Positions 19,101 to 29,040 of a stretch of DNA of 31,898 bases are shown here, one piece after another; the first letter of the stretch is position 1, and every line of letters begins with the position of its first letter. The translations under genes and the position numbers were made by a program. The stretch is from Didymodactylos carnosus. Its lineage: Eukaryota > Rotifera > Eurotatoria > Philodinida > Philodinidae. Below the pieces are notes generated by a model. The model searched no databases, was not told the DNA's origin, and saw only the letters and a list, made by a program, of their open reading frames with translations. The stretch spans positions 1 through 31,898 of the forward strand of contig CAJNOQ010001416.1 of assembly GCA_905250885.1 (NCBI GenBank), given 5' to 3'.

Positions 19101-22100
19101 TAACGAGGGACCCACCCGAGGTTATAAATCGATTTCGGCTTGAGACTATTTTTGTTAGAAAGGCCCATGGTCATAGAAGGTAGGCCATGGCATTTCTCTA
19201 CAAGATGGCATATAGTAGATATTTTTAAAGTTGCTTGATTTCCTTAAAAAACGTTTTTGATAAAACAATGACCCAGCAGTTAAAAACCAAGTTTTTTCAT
19301 TGTATCAAAAACGTTTTTTAAAGAAATCAAGCAACTTTAAAAATATCTACTATATGCCATCTTGTAGAGAAATGTTTGCTCTACAAAACTGCTGATTTCA
19401 GAAAATTTCATAGTTCGTTGCTGCGAAAATGCAAACCAATTTTTGTGGAACATGAAAAACAACTGTTATATGCCTAGCTACAAGTGTGGCAAGTTTGAAA
19501 TCAAAATTCGACAGTTGGATTTTGCTCGAAATCCAAGCTCTGTAGGCAAAAACTGACTAAAAATTCAGTATCTCAACAACCAAGCACCATGGGAATAAAC
19601 CAAATCGGGGTATTTTAGTACTCTTTAGGGCCTTTCTAACAAAAATAGTCCCAACCCGAAACCGATTTATAACCTCGAATGGTTCCCTCGTAAGTTCCCA
19701 CGGCGTATTCAATCGGTGCATACTTCGCAAAGATATCAACAAGTATTTTTCTTCAATTTTTACATGGATGTGTGACTGACTTTTTAGATAATGTGATACA
19801 AAACTGGTACAATTTTGAAAATGAAGAACAAACTTCAGTTATAGATAAACAACAATCTTTTCTATCTCAGCCTGAAAACAAGTCGTTATTTACTGGAAAA
19901 GAAGATAAACATCAGTCATTGAACAATCATGAGGATACTTCTGAACAAAATGAACATAAAGGAACAAACACTAACGAAATAAAATTCATTCATTCCGCAC
20001 CATCTGCATCTATTCCTTCTATATCTTCTTCTTCAACGACCATATCGTCTGATGACGAAACCAAATCACTTGAAAATACTAATGGTATAAAATATTAATT
20101 TTGATTCGTCTTAAAATACAATAATTCTAAGTTTTTCTTCTAGACGAATTAAATGTCAGATTAGCTCTGAAAGAAAGAGAATGTGCACAATATAAATGTA
20201 AGTTATTTTTCATATTCACATAATTTTCTCTGTTCTTCAAAAATACCTAGATCTTGAATCGTTTTCTCAGCGGAAAAAACTTTCGTTTATAAATATTTGT
20301 GAAAAATAAAAAGTGAAAAAACGGCTCTCACACGTTTCAACTTGATTAGAGCATCAGAAGCAAAACGTTCCTCAAGAATATAGCATGCAACTAAAAACTA
20401 TTAAAATCACAAAAAACTGCATTCTTAGTCGTTTTATATGGAGACATGTGCGCCGATAAAAAATTTTCGTCGGCGGCGAATGAAATTTTTACCATAGGCG
20501 GCAGCGGCCCGAGGGTATGAAAGTTTCCTGCGCCTTCGGCGGCGGCATGTAAAAATTGGTTATCGGCGGCGAGTCTCATAACTTAAGCAAAACAACGTTC
20601 TGTTTCATATCTGACACGTTCTTCGCGCACCAACTGTATCTGTACATTGCCGTATACGAAAAGATAGAGATGTACTGCACGCTAGATACCTAAGGTAAGA
20701 ACGTACTAACAAAAATAGTCAAAATTTTCGGAAAAAAATTTTCTCCGCCCTATGCGGCGACAGAAGTCAGAATAGTTTTTCTCCGCTGTCAGCGGCGACG
20801 ACGGAAGTCGCAACAATTTCTGTCCGCCTTCAGCGGCGACGTGTGAAAAATGACCGGCGGCGAACCGGCGCACATCTCTGTTTACATGTAATAAATCCAA
20901 AAGAATGAAACATACTTCCCTCCCATGCTGTTAGTACTTAACTCTTCTGTTTTCCACCCTTGTTCTTAAAAATTATATATGTCTGAAAACAAAAACCAGA
21001 TTTCATATTGTAATAGTTGATGCTCTTTTGTTGTTTATTTGTTTACTGTATTTGTCAGCGTCTTTACTGTCTATTTCTACTTGATATGCTTACTTTTTTG
21101 TAGGTGTAGAAAATTACTATTTTTCTTTGACTCCCTTTTTCTCGAAACGTTCTGCAAGCTTTCAAGTGGCTTTTATTACAGTCATGCTGTGTAAAAATAC
21201 ATTGAAACAATTAATTGCTTGTTTGTATTTAGATTTGTTGGAAAATGAGGAAAAAGCATCTGCATTAATTCGTCAACAACTTAATGAAACAAAAGGTATG
21301 GTGTTCATTGTTCCTGCATATATCATTACTTCATTGTTTATATATTTTTATTCCCGTTAATGTGCTCAATTAAAGTAGATAAGGTGGAACTTCTCCTCCT
21401 TGATAAGCAGAATAAAATGTGTTTCATTCGAAGTAGGTTTTATAAAAGCAAAAATAATTAGAGATAAATTGTAGTTCTTCGTATTTTTTGCTTGTATTAT
21501 TTCTTAAACGTTGAGTCTCGCATAGTCACATCAATCTAAATATTTTATTTGGTAAAATATTCTTATCTTATTAGTAGCCATTAGTAAATGTGAACATTAC
21601 TGACTGATTCACTGAAGAAATTATTTAGAAGTTCTGTCATGTTTTTACTGTTATTGATATAGAGAGGATCTATAGAAGTCTATTGCGTAACGCTTTTGGT
21701 TTTAGTGTAGCTGTAATCTACGTAATATTGTCATCTATCTCTACCTTGTGATTTATTTACAGAACGTCTTAACAGTATGGAAGAACAATATCGTTCTGAA
21801 CACAACCGATGGGAGGTTGTAACGCGAGAATCTTCGATGTTACGTATACAATTTCAGCTATTAAAAGAACAATATGATCAATTATTAAAACAAAAACCGG
21901 AGGATAATAGATTAAACATTACTACTGAACCTCTCCTAGTAACAAAACAAAAAGAATTAAATGATTTAAATGAAACAATTTTGACAAAACAAAATGAATT
22001 CGATAAATTAAATTCGGATATTGAACATTTAAAAGTTATCTGGTGCTCATTGAGTGACGATTTAAAATTATCAACGCAGAGCGCTATACAATTATCGTCC

Positions 22101-22878
22101 GTATTGCCAAACGGTGCTTATCCACCATCTCTGCCATCTTTAAAAACATCATCACCACCACATATAAATACAAATGGATTTTCTTCTTTATCATCAAAAA
22201 TTTCTACTAGTTCAGAATCAGAAACAAACGAAAATCAAATGAATGATTTTGTACAATTGAGAGATGAATGTGCACAATTAAAAAATCGAATTGTTAGAAT
22301 AGAGAATGATATGAAATGGTGTGTAGTATCAGCAAGTGAACTTATCTTTAATAGCTAATTTTCTTATTCTTTAGTTCTCGGCAAGAAAATTTACAATTAT
22401 CATCGGAATACAATCGACTACAAGATACCTATGAAGAATTACAGACGCTCAAAAATGCGCTTGAATCAAGCGAAATGAAAATCAAACATAATCTAACCGA
22501 TGCACAAAAAGAAGTTGATCAATATCATGATAAGGTATAGTTATTGTTGCATTTTCTACTAATCATACAATTTGTCTATGTGAAATTGAAAACATTCGTA
22601 TCTTTAGCTTGAAGAGGCCCGAAATTATATTCAAAAACTCGAAAATCATTGTGCTGAACTACAAAAAGTACTTGAAGAAACAGTGAATGAATATGATGAA
22701 CTTTTAATTCGAACAAAAACGGTAATTAATGAAATTATTTTCAATATCTGTATATACAATTTATTTTTATTATTTCATTTAGGTTTCTGTTTGCTCAATA
22801 ATACCTGTTGGAATACTAGTAGTCGCCTTTGTTGCCGCATTTTATCCAATATTATCTAAAATAACTGCCACATATTAA
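16136..22878 (+). CDS. SLMAP: Sarcolemma membrane-associated protein (SLMAP) orthologue, tail-anchored FHA/coiled-coil protein
   Basis: 21 exons keep frame: 16136-16471, 16533-16680, 17090-17159, 17227-17305, 17368-17463, 17519-17593, 17657-17734, 17796-17858, 17924-18061, 18248-18403, 18466-18523, 18578-18706, 18761-18813, 18876-18921, 19788-20084, 20144-20197, 21233-21295, 21763-22318, 22375-22534, 22608-22721 and 22783-22878. The product is 954 aa (human about 828). After a Ser/Gln-rich 50-residue extension, the FHA domain (about 53-185) is nearly human: [11 protein letters not shown], Arg80 (human Arg32), LSRQH at 99-103 and SSNGTF at 120-125. YLQEALQRE starts a long coiled coil (about 200-400). 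An acidic, Ser/Asn-rich middle (about 413-610) is followed by more coiled coil. The last 31 residues hold a membrane anchor ([19 protein letters not shown]). In animals SLMAP is a STRIPAK subunit whose FHA binds phospho-MST1/2 and so restrains Hippo signalling. Introns of 866 and 1035 bp contain transposons. Confidence 0.93.
19104..19690. mobile_element. Foldback element with nested inverted repeats, 587 bp, TAA-flanked, CGAGGG ends
   Basis: The outer terminal repeats pair over about 63 bp: 19104-19166 with 19628-19690. They begin CGAGGGACCCACC and, inverted, CGAGGGAACCATT, and both reach TTGTTAGAAAGGCCC. A second, inner inverted repeat pairs 19191-19270 with 19298-19374 almost perfectly. TAA flanks both ends (19101-19103, 19691-19693), as in the foldback at 2487-3091, and the ends share CGAGG. 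The element lies in SLMAP intron 14. Probable PIF/Harbinger-type MITE; no transposase. Confidence 0.75.
20441..20880. mobile_element. hAT-like non-autonomous element with GCGGCGG motif arrays, 440 bp
   Basis: Ends are GAGACATGTGCGCCG and, inverted, CAGAGATGTGCGCCG (13 of 15 identical). Flanks are TTTATATG (20433-20440) and TTTACATG (20881-20888), an 8-bp target duplication with one difference. The interior is strikingly GC-rich against the AT-rich host. The right half holds three tandem, degenerate units of about 40 bp of the form CTCCGCC-n-GCGGCGACGGAAGTC, each with a CCGC/GCGG stem, and the left half has CGGCGGCGAAT-type motifs. It occupies SLMAP intron 16. Confidence 0.7.
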
Positions 22879-23441
22879 AAACACTTTTTTATCTTTGTAT
22901 AGTAAAACATTTTTTTTGTACACATTTTCTTCTTGTTGTTAAAACGAAAAATTTTGTTCATTATTCTTGCTATATATACATATATGTGCAGGAATTTATT
23001 TTATAGACATCGATTCATACTGTTTTTTTTTTAATATCGAAGAGATTCCATTAGAATTAGAGTGATCGTATGCGAGTGTATATATTTGAACTTTTTTGTT
23101 TGTGCTGTTGCCGCAACAGTTTATTTTTTTTATGACTAAACACATCGATTTTTCTTTTATATACGCTTTTTTTAAACAAAAACAATAATGTATGCCAGTA
23201 TCTTCAATATAATTTCCACTGTACTCTCTGCTTTTCTTTTTTCTTTAGTTTAAGTTTATTAATGATATACAGCAGACCGTCAGCTTCAAATCTTTAAATG
23301 AATAGATAGTTTTCTTACATTCAAATCACTCTTCTCACCTGCTCACGCTGCTTAAAGCATCCTTTTCTATGCAAATAATAGCGAGAAAAATACTGTTGTG
23401 TCTGATTATTTTTTGTCTTTTTTGTTGTTTATCGTGCCGAC
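22879..23441. other. SLMAP 3' flanking region
   Basis: T-rich sequence after the SLMAP stop with no further gene. I see no canonical AATAAA close to the stop, so the polyadenylation site is unresolved. Confidence 0.4.
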
Positions 23442-24390
23442 AATTTGAAAATTCAACAGGTTTTTATTTTTGTATTTCTTATACATGTTTGGATAGAGCG
23501 CGTCGAATTGATTCAAAACATATGTTTTAATGTTTAAAAAAATTATTTTCATGTTGAAAAATTGAAAACATTTGACAGGTCTAAATGTAAATGTTCGAAA
23601 AACGTTCATAAACAATTTTGCAAACCTGTCCAGTTTTCTGTGTGAAGAGATGAAGCCGAGTTTTTTACTTCATCAGAACCGCCATTGGACGCGCTTTAAA
23701 AGTATAAATCGCTTTTTTTTATTTTGCTTCGTCACTGAGAAAATCCAATTTTTCGAGATCGGAATTTTGCCTGCAATTCTCAATTGTCTCCATCAGAACT
23801 CAACTTTTATCCAATACAAATATCATATTCGCAATCTGCGTCACAAACTGAGTCGAATGATATACTTTTTTTTCTAATCCGACCATTTTAAGTTGTATGA
23901 ATTTTTACGTCCAAAAATCACTCAGATTTTCACTACAAGACGAAAATTAACGAAAAATTTTGAAATATAGATCAGTCGACTCAATTTATGACACTGATTC
24001 TGAATACGATATTTGTATTCGATAAAAGTTGAGTTCTGATGGAGACAATTGAGAATTGCAGGCAAAATTCCGATCTCGAAAAATTGGATTTTCTCAGTGA
24101 CGAAGCAAAATAAAAAAAAGCGATTTATACTTTTAAAGCGCGTCCAATGGCGGTTCTGATGAAGTAAAAAACTCGGCTTCATCTCTTCACACAGAAAACT
24201 GGACAGGTTTGCAAAATTGTTTATGAACGTTTTTCGAACATTTACATTTAGACCTGTCAAATGTTTTCAATTTTTCAACATGAAAATAATTTTTTTAAAC
24301 ATTAAAACATATGTTTTGAATCAATTCGACGCGCTCTATCCAAACATGTATAAGAAATACAAAAATAAAAACCTACTGAATTTTCAAATT
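23442..24390. repeat. Large near-perfect inverted repeat, 949 bp
   Basis: Arms of about 424 bp (23442-23865 and 23966-24390) are nearly identical in inverted orientation around a 100-bp spacer. The match is so close that the two arms give the same translations on opposite strands over about 65-90 codons; these frames are a product of the palindrome, not genes. Divergence is concentrated near the spacer. The outer ends are AATTTGAAAATTCA, with weaker pairing a few bases further out; no clear target duplication was found. Probably a foldback MITE, recently formed or kept identical by gene conversion. Read-through from SLMAP would give a long hairpin RNA. Confidence 0.75.
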
Positions 24391-25003
24391 TCCAGCATCT
24401 TACGTAATATGATGTAAAATAATAGTTTTGTTCTATTTTGAATGCTCTTTGTGAAATACTTCTCTTTCATTATAAACTACGACTATTTGTCTTAATATTT
24501 GTTGATATTCTGCTGCTATTTCGTCGCTGCTCCTTTTAGTCGCCTAAATACACGACGCCTAGAAGAAGGAAATGAACAAGACATACTTTTCATTTTTTAT
24601 TTCAATATTCATTGATTAACTGTCTTTTCTCTTGTTGTTGCCCATTTATTTGTTTGTTTATTTATTTGCTACTTGTTCTAAACGAAACAGAAAAAACGGG
24701 CTTTCACATAATTGGGCATTATATTCCAAAATGCAAACTGAAAAAGCCAGAATTTTACATCTCAGTCTATATTATTTCAGAAATGTTAAATCCATCTGAA
24801 GTGCTTGACACAAATTGCCCGTACATCAAGACACTAGTCACGAAATCTTGTCCTTCAAATCGATTGCCATAGTTTTATATATCTCGGCGCTTTATTATCT
24901 GATTTCGAACACATTCACATACTTTTTTACACGAATGGATGCCATCATGTGCCTGAAGAGACGTAGTTTTAAAGCCAAACGTTTTTATTAGTTAGTGCAT
25001 TAA
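24391..25003. other. Intergenic spacer between two inverted-repeat elements
   Basis: AT-rich. An 86-codon frame at 24612-24872 has a hydrophobic start but no recognisable domain, splice partner or conservation signal that I can judge, so I do not call it a gene. Confidence 0.4.
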
Positions 25004-25862
25004 GGGCCCCCCTCAGAAATGGTGATTTTCGGTCAAAAAATCGGTTTTGAGATACACACATGAAAAGATAGCTTGAAGTGTCTACTTCCAGAATCTGTAT
25101 TGCTTTTGGTTACAAAAGTGGTTTTTCCGGGATTTTGAGCAAGTTTTCTAAGAGCCTCGAAACAACGGGTCTTCAAACATTGGTTTTTTCCTGGATACTT
25201 ATGCAATTAAAATTTTTCTGAAAACACAGCTTTGTAGAGCAAACGTTTCTGATCAAAATAAGACTTCGCACAACCCTGTGTGACCTTGCATCGAAAAGTT
25301 ACAGGCATTTTCCTAGAAGTCATAAAATCGACTATTTCATACAGCGTTTAACATAGCGTTTTCGCTATATAAGAGTTACACCTGAAGTGCGTCCCAAGAT
25401 TTTTAATAGCGGTTTGTCGTAGAGAGTTCATTCTTTTTTTGTTTAAAAGAGGAAAAAAAAATACATCGACTGACCGGCGTCGATTTTTGAATTAAGTCTT
25501 ATTTTTTTGTCAAACTGAGGATTTTCAGAAAATCCGGAAGGCTTTTTCGGATTTCGCAGGTTGTTGGTTGCCTGGAAAACCAATAAAGGCTTAATTGAAA
25601 AATCGGCGCTGGTCAGTCGATGTAGTTAGGTGTCTAGTTTAAAATAAAACAAACCCGAACTCTCCAGCTTGAAGTATATTAAAAAATCTTGGGACGCCGT
25701 TCAGGGCCCTTTTTGGACCTTGATCTCCGGTAAACTCCTAAACCGTAAGATTTGGAGACAAAAAAATCTTTTCATTCTCGTAACTCATTGTACCGAACAT
25801 TTACGGAAAGTTCCGTCAAGATCGAATGTACGGTGCCGGAGATAATTTCTGAAAGGGGGGCC
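25004..25862. mobile_element. TTAA-flanked foldback element, 859 bp
   Basis: TTAA lies at both borders (25000-25003 and 25863-25866). The terminal repeats are GGGCCCCCCTCAGAAAT and, inverted, GGCCCCCCTTTCAGAAAT. Inside, further inverted pairs occur: CATCGACTGACCGGCG near 25464 with its complement near 25610, and TCCCAAGATTTTTAATA near 25392 with its complement near 25680. TTAA duplications are typical of piggyBac and Kolobok elements; which one cannot be decided without a transposase. No coding capacity is seen. Confidence 0.7.
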
Positions 25863-26035
25863 TTAATGATTCTAACGGATGCTTTTTATTTTCAGACGTT
25901 ATTATCAATCTGACTTTAATGTAGGGGTATCATTTTTTTTTATCACCAAACATTTTAGATACAAATTAGATACAAATGATCACCAAATCTTTTAGCATGA
26001 TACATATTTATTGAAATATTAGCCAAATGAACAAT

Positions 26036-26355
26036 TGCTAACTTTCTTGGGAGGCCCTTTTGCTTTTCGTTTGCTTAATGGTTGAATACATCTTTTATCG
26101 CTAACTTGATACAAGTTAAATAGAATTGCTAATCCAACAGAATGTTTAGACGAATATACTTTCATGCCAATCGGATAGCTACATGATTCTAATGATACTA
26201 CACGCCAACAGGATTGTTGCCATACCAGAAAATCACTGAATGTACGCCACTGACGAGAACGCTAAATATCTAGCCAATGATACATTCAGTGATTTTCTGG
26301 TGTATTCAATCATTAGGCAAACGAAAAGCAAAAGGACCTCCCAAGAAAGTTAGCA
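26036..26355. mobile_element. Inverted-repeat MITE, 320 bp
   Basis: Outer arms of about 55 bp match in inverted orientation, starting TGCTAACTTTCTTGGGAGG and including CTTTTGCTTTTCGTTTGC. A second, inner pair is ACCAGAAAATCACTGAATGTA near 26225 and its complement near 26280. No clear target duplication was found. No coding sequence. Confidence 0.65.
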
Positions 26356-27309
26356 CAGCTTTAAATTTGTAAATAGATATACATAAAACTGTAAAAATAT
26401 TGTTCATTTGTTTAATATTTCAATGAATAGGTTTGTTTTGTCCATTATACTTTGTTGAGAAATAGAAATGTGAGATTCATGCTGAAAAATTTGATGATCA
26501 AAAGTACATTTATTCTTAATGTAGTATAGTACTTCTACGAACCTTTTTTCTAGACGCTTTTCAGCTTTTGATGAATAAGATGTTTCATGAATTTTATAAT
26601 GCCTATGAGACAGAAAAAAGTCTGATTTTCTGCTTTAATGCATCATTTCTCCCTGTCTCTCTCTTTAAAAACTAATTATTAATTCTTCTATTAACTGTAC
26701 TATTTACTGATGAACTTTACCAACTCGAACATTTCAGTTGACCTTCGAAGTGTACTTGCGAACAAAACGAGTACGAGTGTAACGATAAACCTATCAGAAC
26801 AGTTCTATTTATATAACGTTGGTTTTAAAATGTGAGAATTATGTGGAAAGAGCCAACAACCTTGATTTAGTGGAAATATAGTCTAAAAATATATTATACG
26901 GGTTATCAATGATTTGTCACGAAAATCCTCCTATTAAGATTGATTTGTTATTGCTAGCGTGTGTTCATGATGTCTTTCGTTAAGAGTGATTTCAAAATTC
27001 TCTGATGTGTACATCCTAAATGTCTACTATAATAGGCAGAAAACAAAACGAAATAAAAAAAATAAGAAATACCCAAAGGAAACTTCGGAACAGATCTCTC
27101 TGATAGTAGTGTAGCGGAGTAAAATATTATTTTTTTACTAAATACTTTCATCTTTTTAGTTTCTATATGCATACACGATAAATGACATGTTATTTTTTCA
27201 GAACAAAGAAGAAGAAGAAGAAAAAGAACTCAGGTGGGCGTTGTACAGATAAATAGATATATAACTCAGAAGTTTTAATTTTTACAAAATTTACCTCACA
27301 TACGCAAAG
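26356..27309. other. Upstream region of the peptide GPCR gene
   Basis: AT-rich, no gene recognised. A pyrimidine-rich TTTTTTCAG at about 27193-27201 followed by a GAA-rich tract could be the acceptor of a 5' UTR exon, which is speculative. Confidence 0.35.
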
Positions 27310-29040
27310 ATGAATGAGACTAATTGTTCGATAACAATATTTAATAAATCACAAGTAAATCAATTTCATCGATGGATAGCCTTATCGTATGCGGTGTTAT
27401 TTATTATATCATTTACGGCAAATTTACGTGTGCTATTTAAATTATGTCATTATTCTCGACGACGATTTCGTGATCATATTTTATTGTTAAATTTATGTGC
27501 TGCTGATTTATTTGTTACATTTACTTATATGCCAAGTGAAATGTATACATATACAATTGGAAAATTTTATGATGATGCTATATGTAAATTACTAGCTGTA
27601 TTGAAAGCACTCGGGATTTATGTGTCAAGTTGCATGATTATTGGTATTAGTTTCGATCGTTATCTCTCAATTGTACATCCGCTTAGTTTTTATGGATCAA
27701 ATACGCGAAATAAAATTATTGTCATATTATCCTGGGTTATTAGTATCATAGCGAGCACACCTCAAGTAAGTGTAGACGATATTGACCAAAAAGTATATCA
27801 AAGAGAACATCTATTTTATGTTAACATTGTAGATTATTATATTTAAACGTTTTACAAATGATATTTTATGTCGTGAAATGTGTGGTGATACATTATCAGA
27901 TAGTCCTGTAAAAAGAATTGCTTATAATTTGGCTGTAGCAATTTTTGCTTATCTCGCACCATTACTAACAATATTATATTCTTATTTTCGAATACTCTAT
28001 GTTTTACATAAACGTTGTGACAAACGAACATTTCGATTTTCTAATTATCAACATCATCATTATCGTGATCCAGAAAAAAAACCATCATTGGTTCAACAAG
28101 ATATTAATACGGTCAATATTAAGACAATGACACGAGCCAAGTTAAAAACATTAAAATTAACAGCACTTATCGGTAATAAACTCTACAAATTAAATTAAAA
28201 ACATATGTTATTTTTTTTCTTATTCTAGTTATAACATTTATTGTATGTTGGACACCTTATTATTTGGTTGTATTTTATTTATTAATTACGGATGTAGAAA
28301 TAAACGAAACGGCATCACTCGCTGATATTCAACAACCATCTAATGATGAAGGATCGTTATTAATCGTCATGATGTTAGCTGTATCAAACAGTGTTCTAGA
28401 TCCAATCATTTATGGTAAGTGTTTTCATTAAACATGTCTGTTAAAAGGTGTAGCAGTGCAATGAGAAACTAAATCTGTTTCATGTTTTTTTTATCAGACT
28501 AAGCCAACTTCTCTCTGGAGCACATATGAGAGTGAAATGGTAGCGATAAATCATATTTTTTCATTTATTTTGATCCTCAAAATTATCATCTATATTATTC
28601 CTATGTTCCTTTAACAAAATGTTTAGGCTGCATGAAAAAATGGTTATTACTCGTCTTATCTCGGAACAAATCTCTTTTTTCAACGAGACATCAATATCGA
28701 GGCGGTTAAAAACAATTTCTAAACTTTAATCTAATTTTTCATCAGGAGAGAGCAAATGCTTTATTGTATTACTGCAGTTTCGTGTCGGAACTTCTCTATT
28801 ACTTTTTCGTTAATTTGAATGACACAGCCTGTCGTTGTCAATTCGTTTATATTTGTAGGATGTTTCATGATGAAGAATGTGAAAGCAGGATGTTTTCGGA
28901 AGAGACTGTGCAATGAAACAACAATTCGTCGTGTTGAGGAAAAAGATAGTAAACAAAGTACTATTCGTGTTACTTATAAGGGAATAGCGCTTGAAAATCC
29001 AGGTCACAAATATAGTCGTCCATCGACAAATGATCTATGA
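27310..29040 (+). CDS. Rhodopsin-family neuropeptide receptor, GnRH/AKH/corazonin-receptor type
   Basis: Common exons 27310-27765, 27833-28172 and 28229-28414 encode residues 1-327. A last exon at 28627-28709 gives 354 aa; an alternative at 28859-29040 gives 387 aa. Three N-glycosylation sequons (Asn2, Asn5, Asn12) precede TM1. TM2 carries NLCAADLF with Asp66 (position 2.50). Cys92 at the start of TM3 can pair with a Cys in LCREMCGD of extracellular loop 2. DRY (116-118) ends TM3. TM6 is FIVCWTPYY, and TM7 ends NSVLDPIIYG, with Asp in place of Asn in NPxxY. These TM6 and TM7 motifs mark the GnRH/AKH/corazonin receptor clade, which usually couples through Gq or Gs to peptide hormones in neuroendocrine tissue. 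Which member of the clade it is cannot be told here. Introns are 67, 56 and 212 bp (444 bp to the second last exon). Confidence 0.92.
28627..28709 (+). other. GPCR last exon A (short C-terminal tail)
   Basis: The acceptor ATGTTTAG precedes GCTGCATG. It completes the split Gly codon after DPIIY and encodes GCMKKWLLLVLSRNK and a basic end before TAA at 28707-28709. The short tail is rich in hydrophobic and basic residues, as in a helix 8. Confidence 0.65.
28859..29040 (+). other. GPCR last exon B (long C-terminal tail)
   Basis: The acceptor ATTTGTAG precedes GATGTTTC. It also completes the split Gly codon after DPIIY and encodes GCFMMKNVKAGCFRKRLC, then a 40-residue tail rich in Ser/Thr and charged residues before TGA at 29038-29040. 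The Cys residues in CFRKRLC could be palmitoylated, and the Ser/Thr residues are candidate GRK/arrestin sites (inference). Confidence 0.65.

Noticed and set aside
20660..20700. Internal GAGATGTAC resembling an element end inside the GCGGCGG element
   Set aside because: No partner end or target duplication defines a second element; the outer ends with their duplication explain the unit.
21127..21360. 77-codon plus-strand frame overlapping SLMAP exon 17
   Set aside because: Only 21233-21295 is coding, in the SLMAP frame; the rest is intron on both sides.
23572..24260. Two near-identical open frames on opposite strands (23572-23877 and 23922-24260)
   Set aside because: They are mirror products of the palindrome at 23442-24390, not a gene pair.
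24612..24872. 86-codon frame with a hydrophobic N-terminus
   Set aside because: No family resemblance; it lies between repeats and has no supporting splice or conservation evidence.
28810..29007. Minus-strand frame opposite GPCR exon B
   Set aside because: Shadow of the plus-strand exon, with no features of its own.
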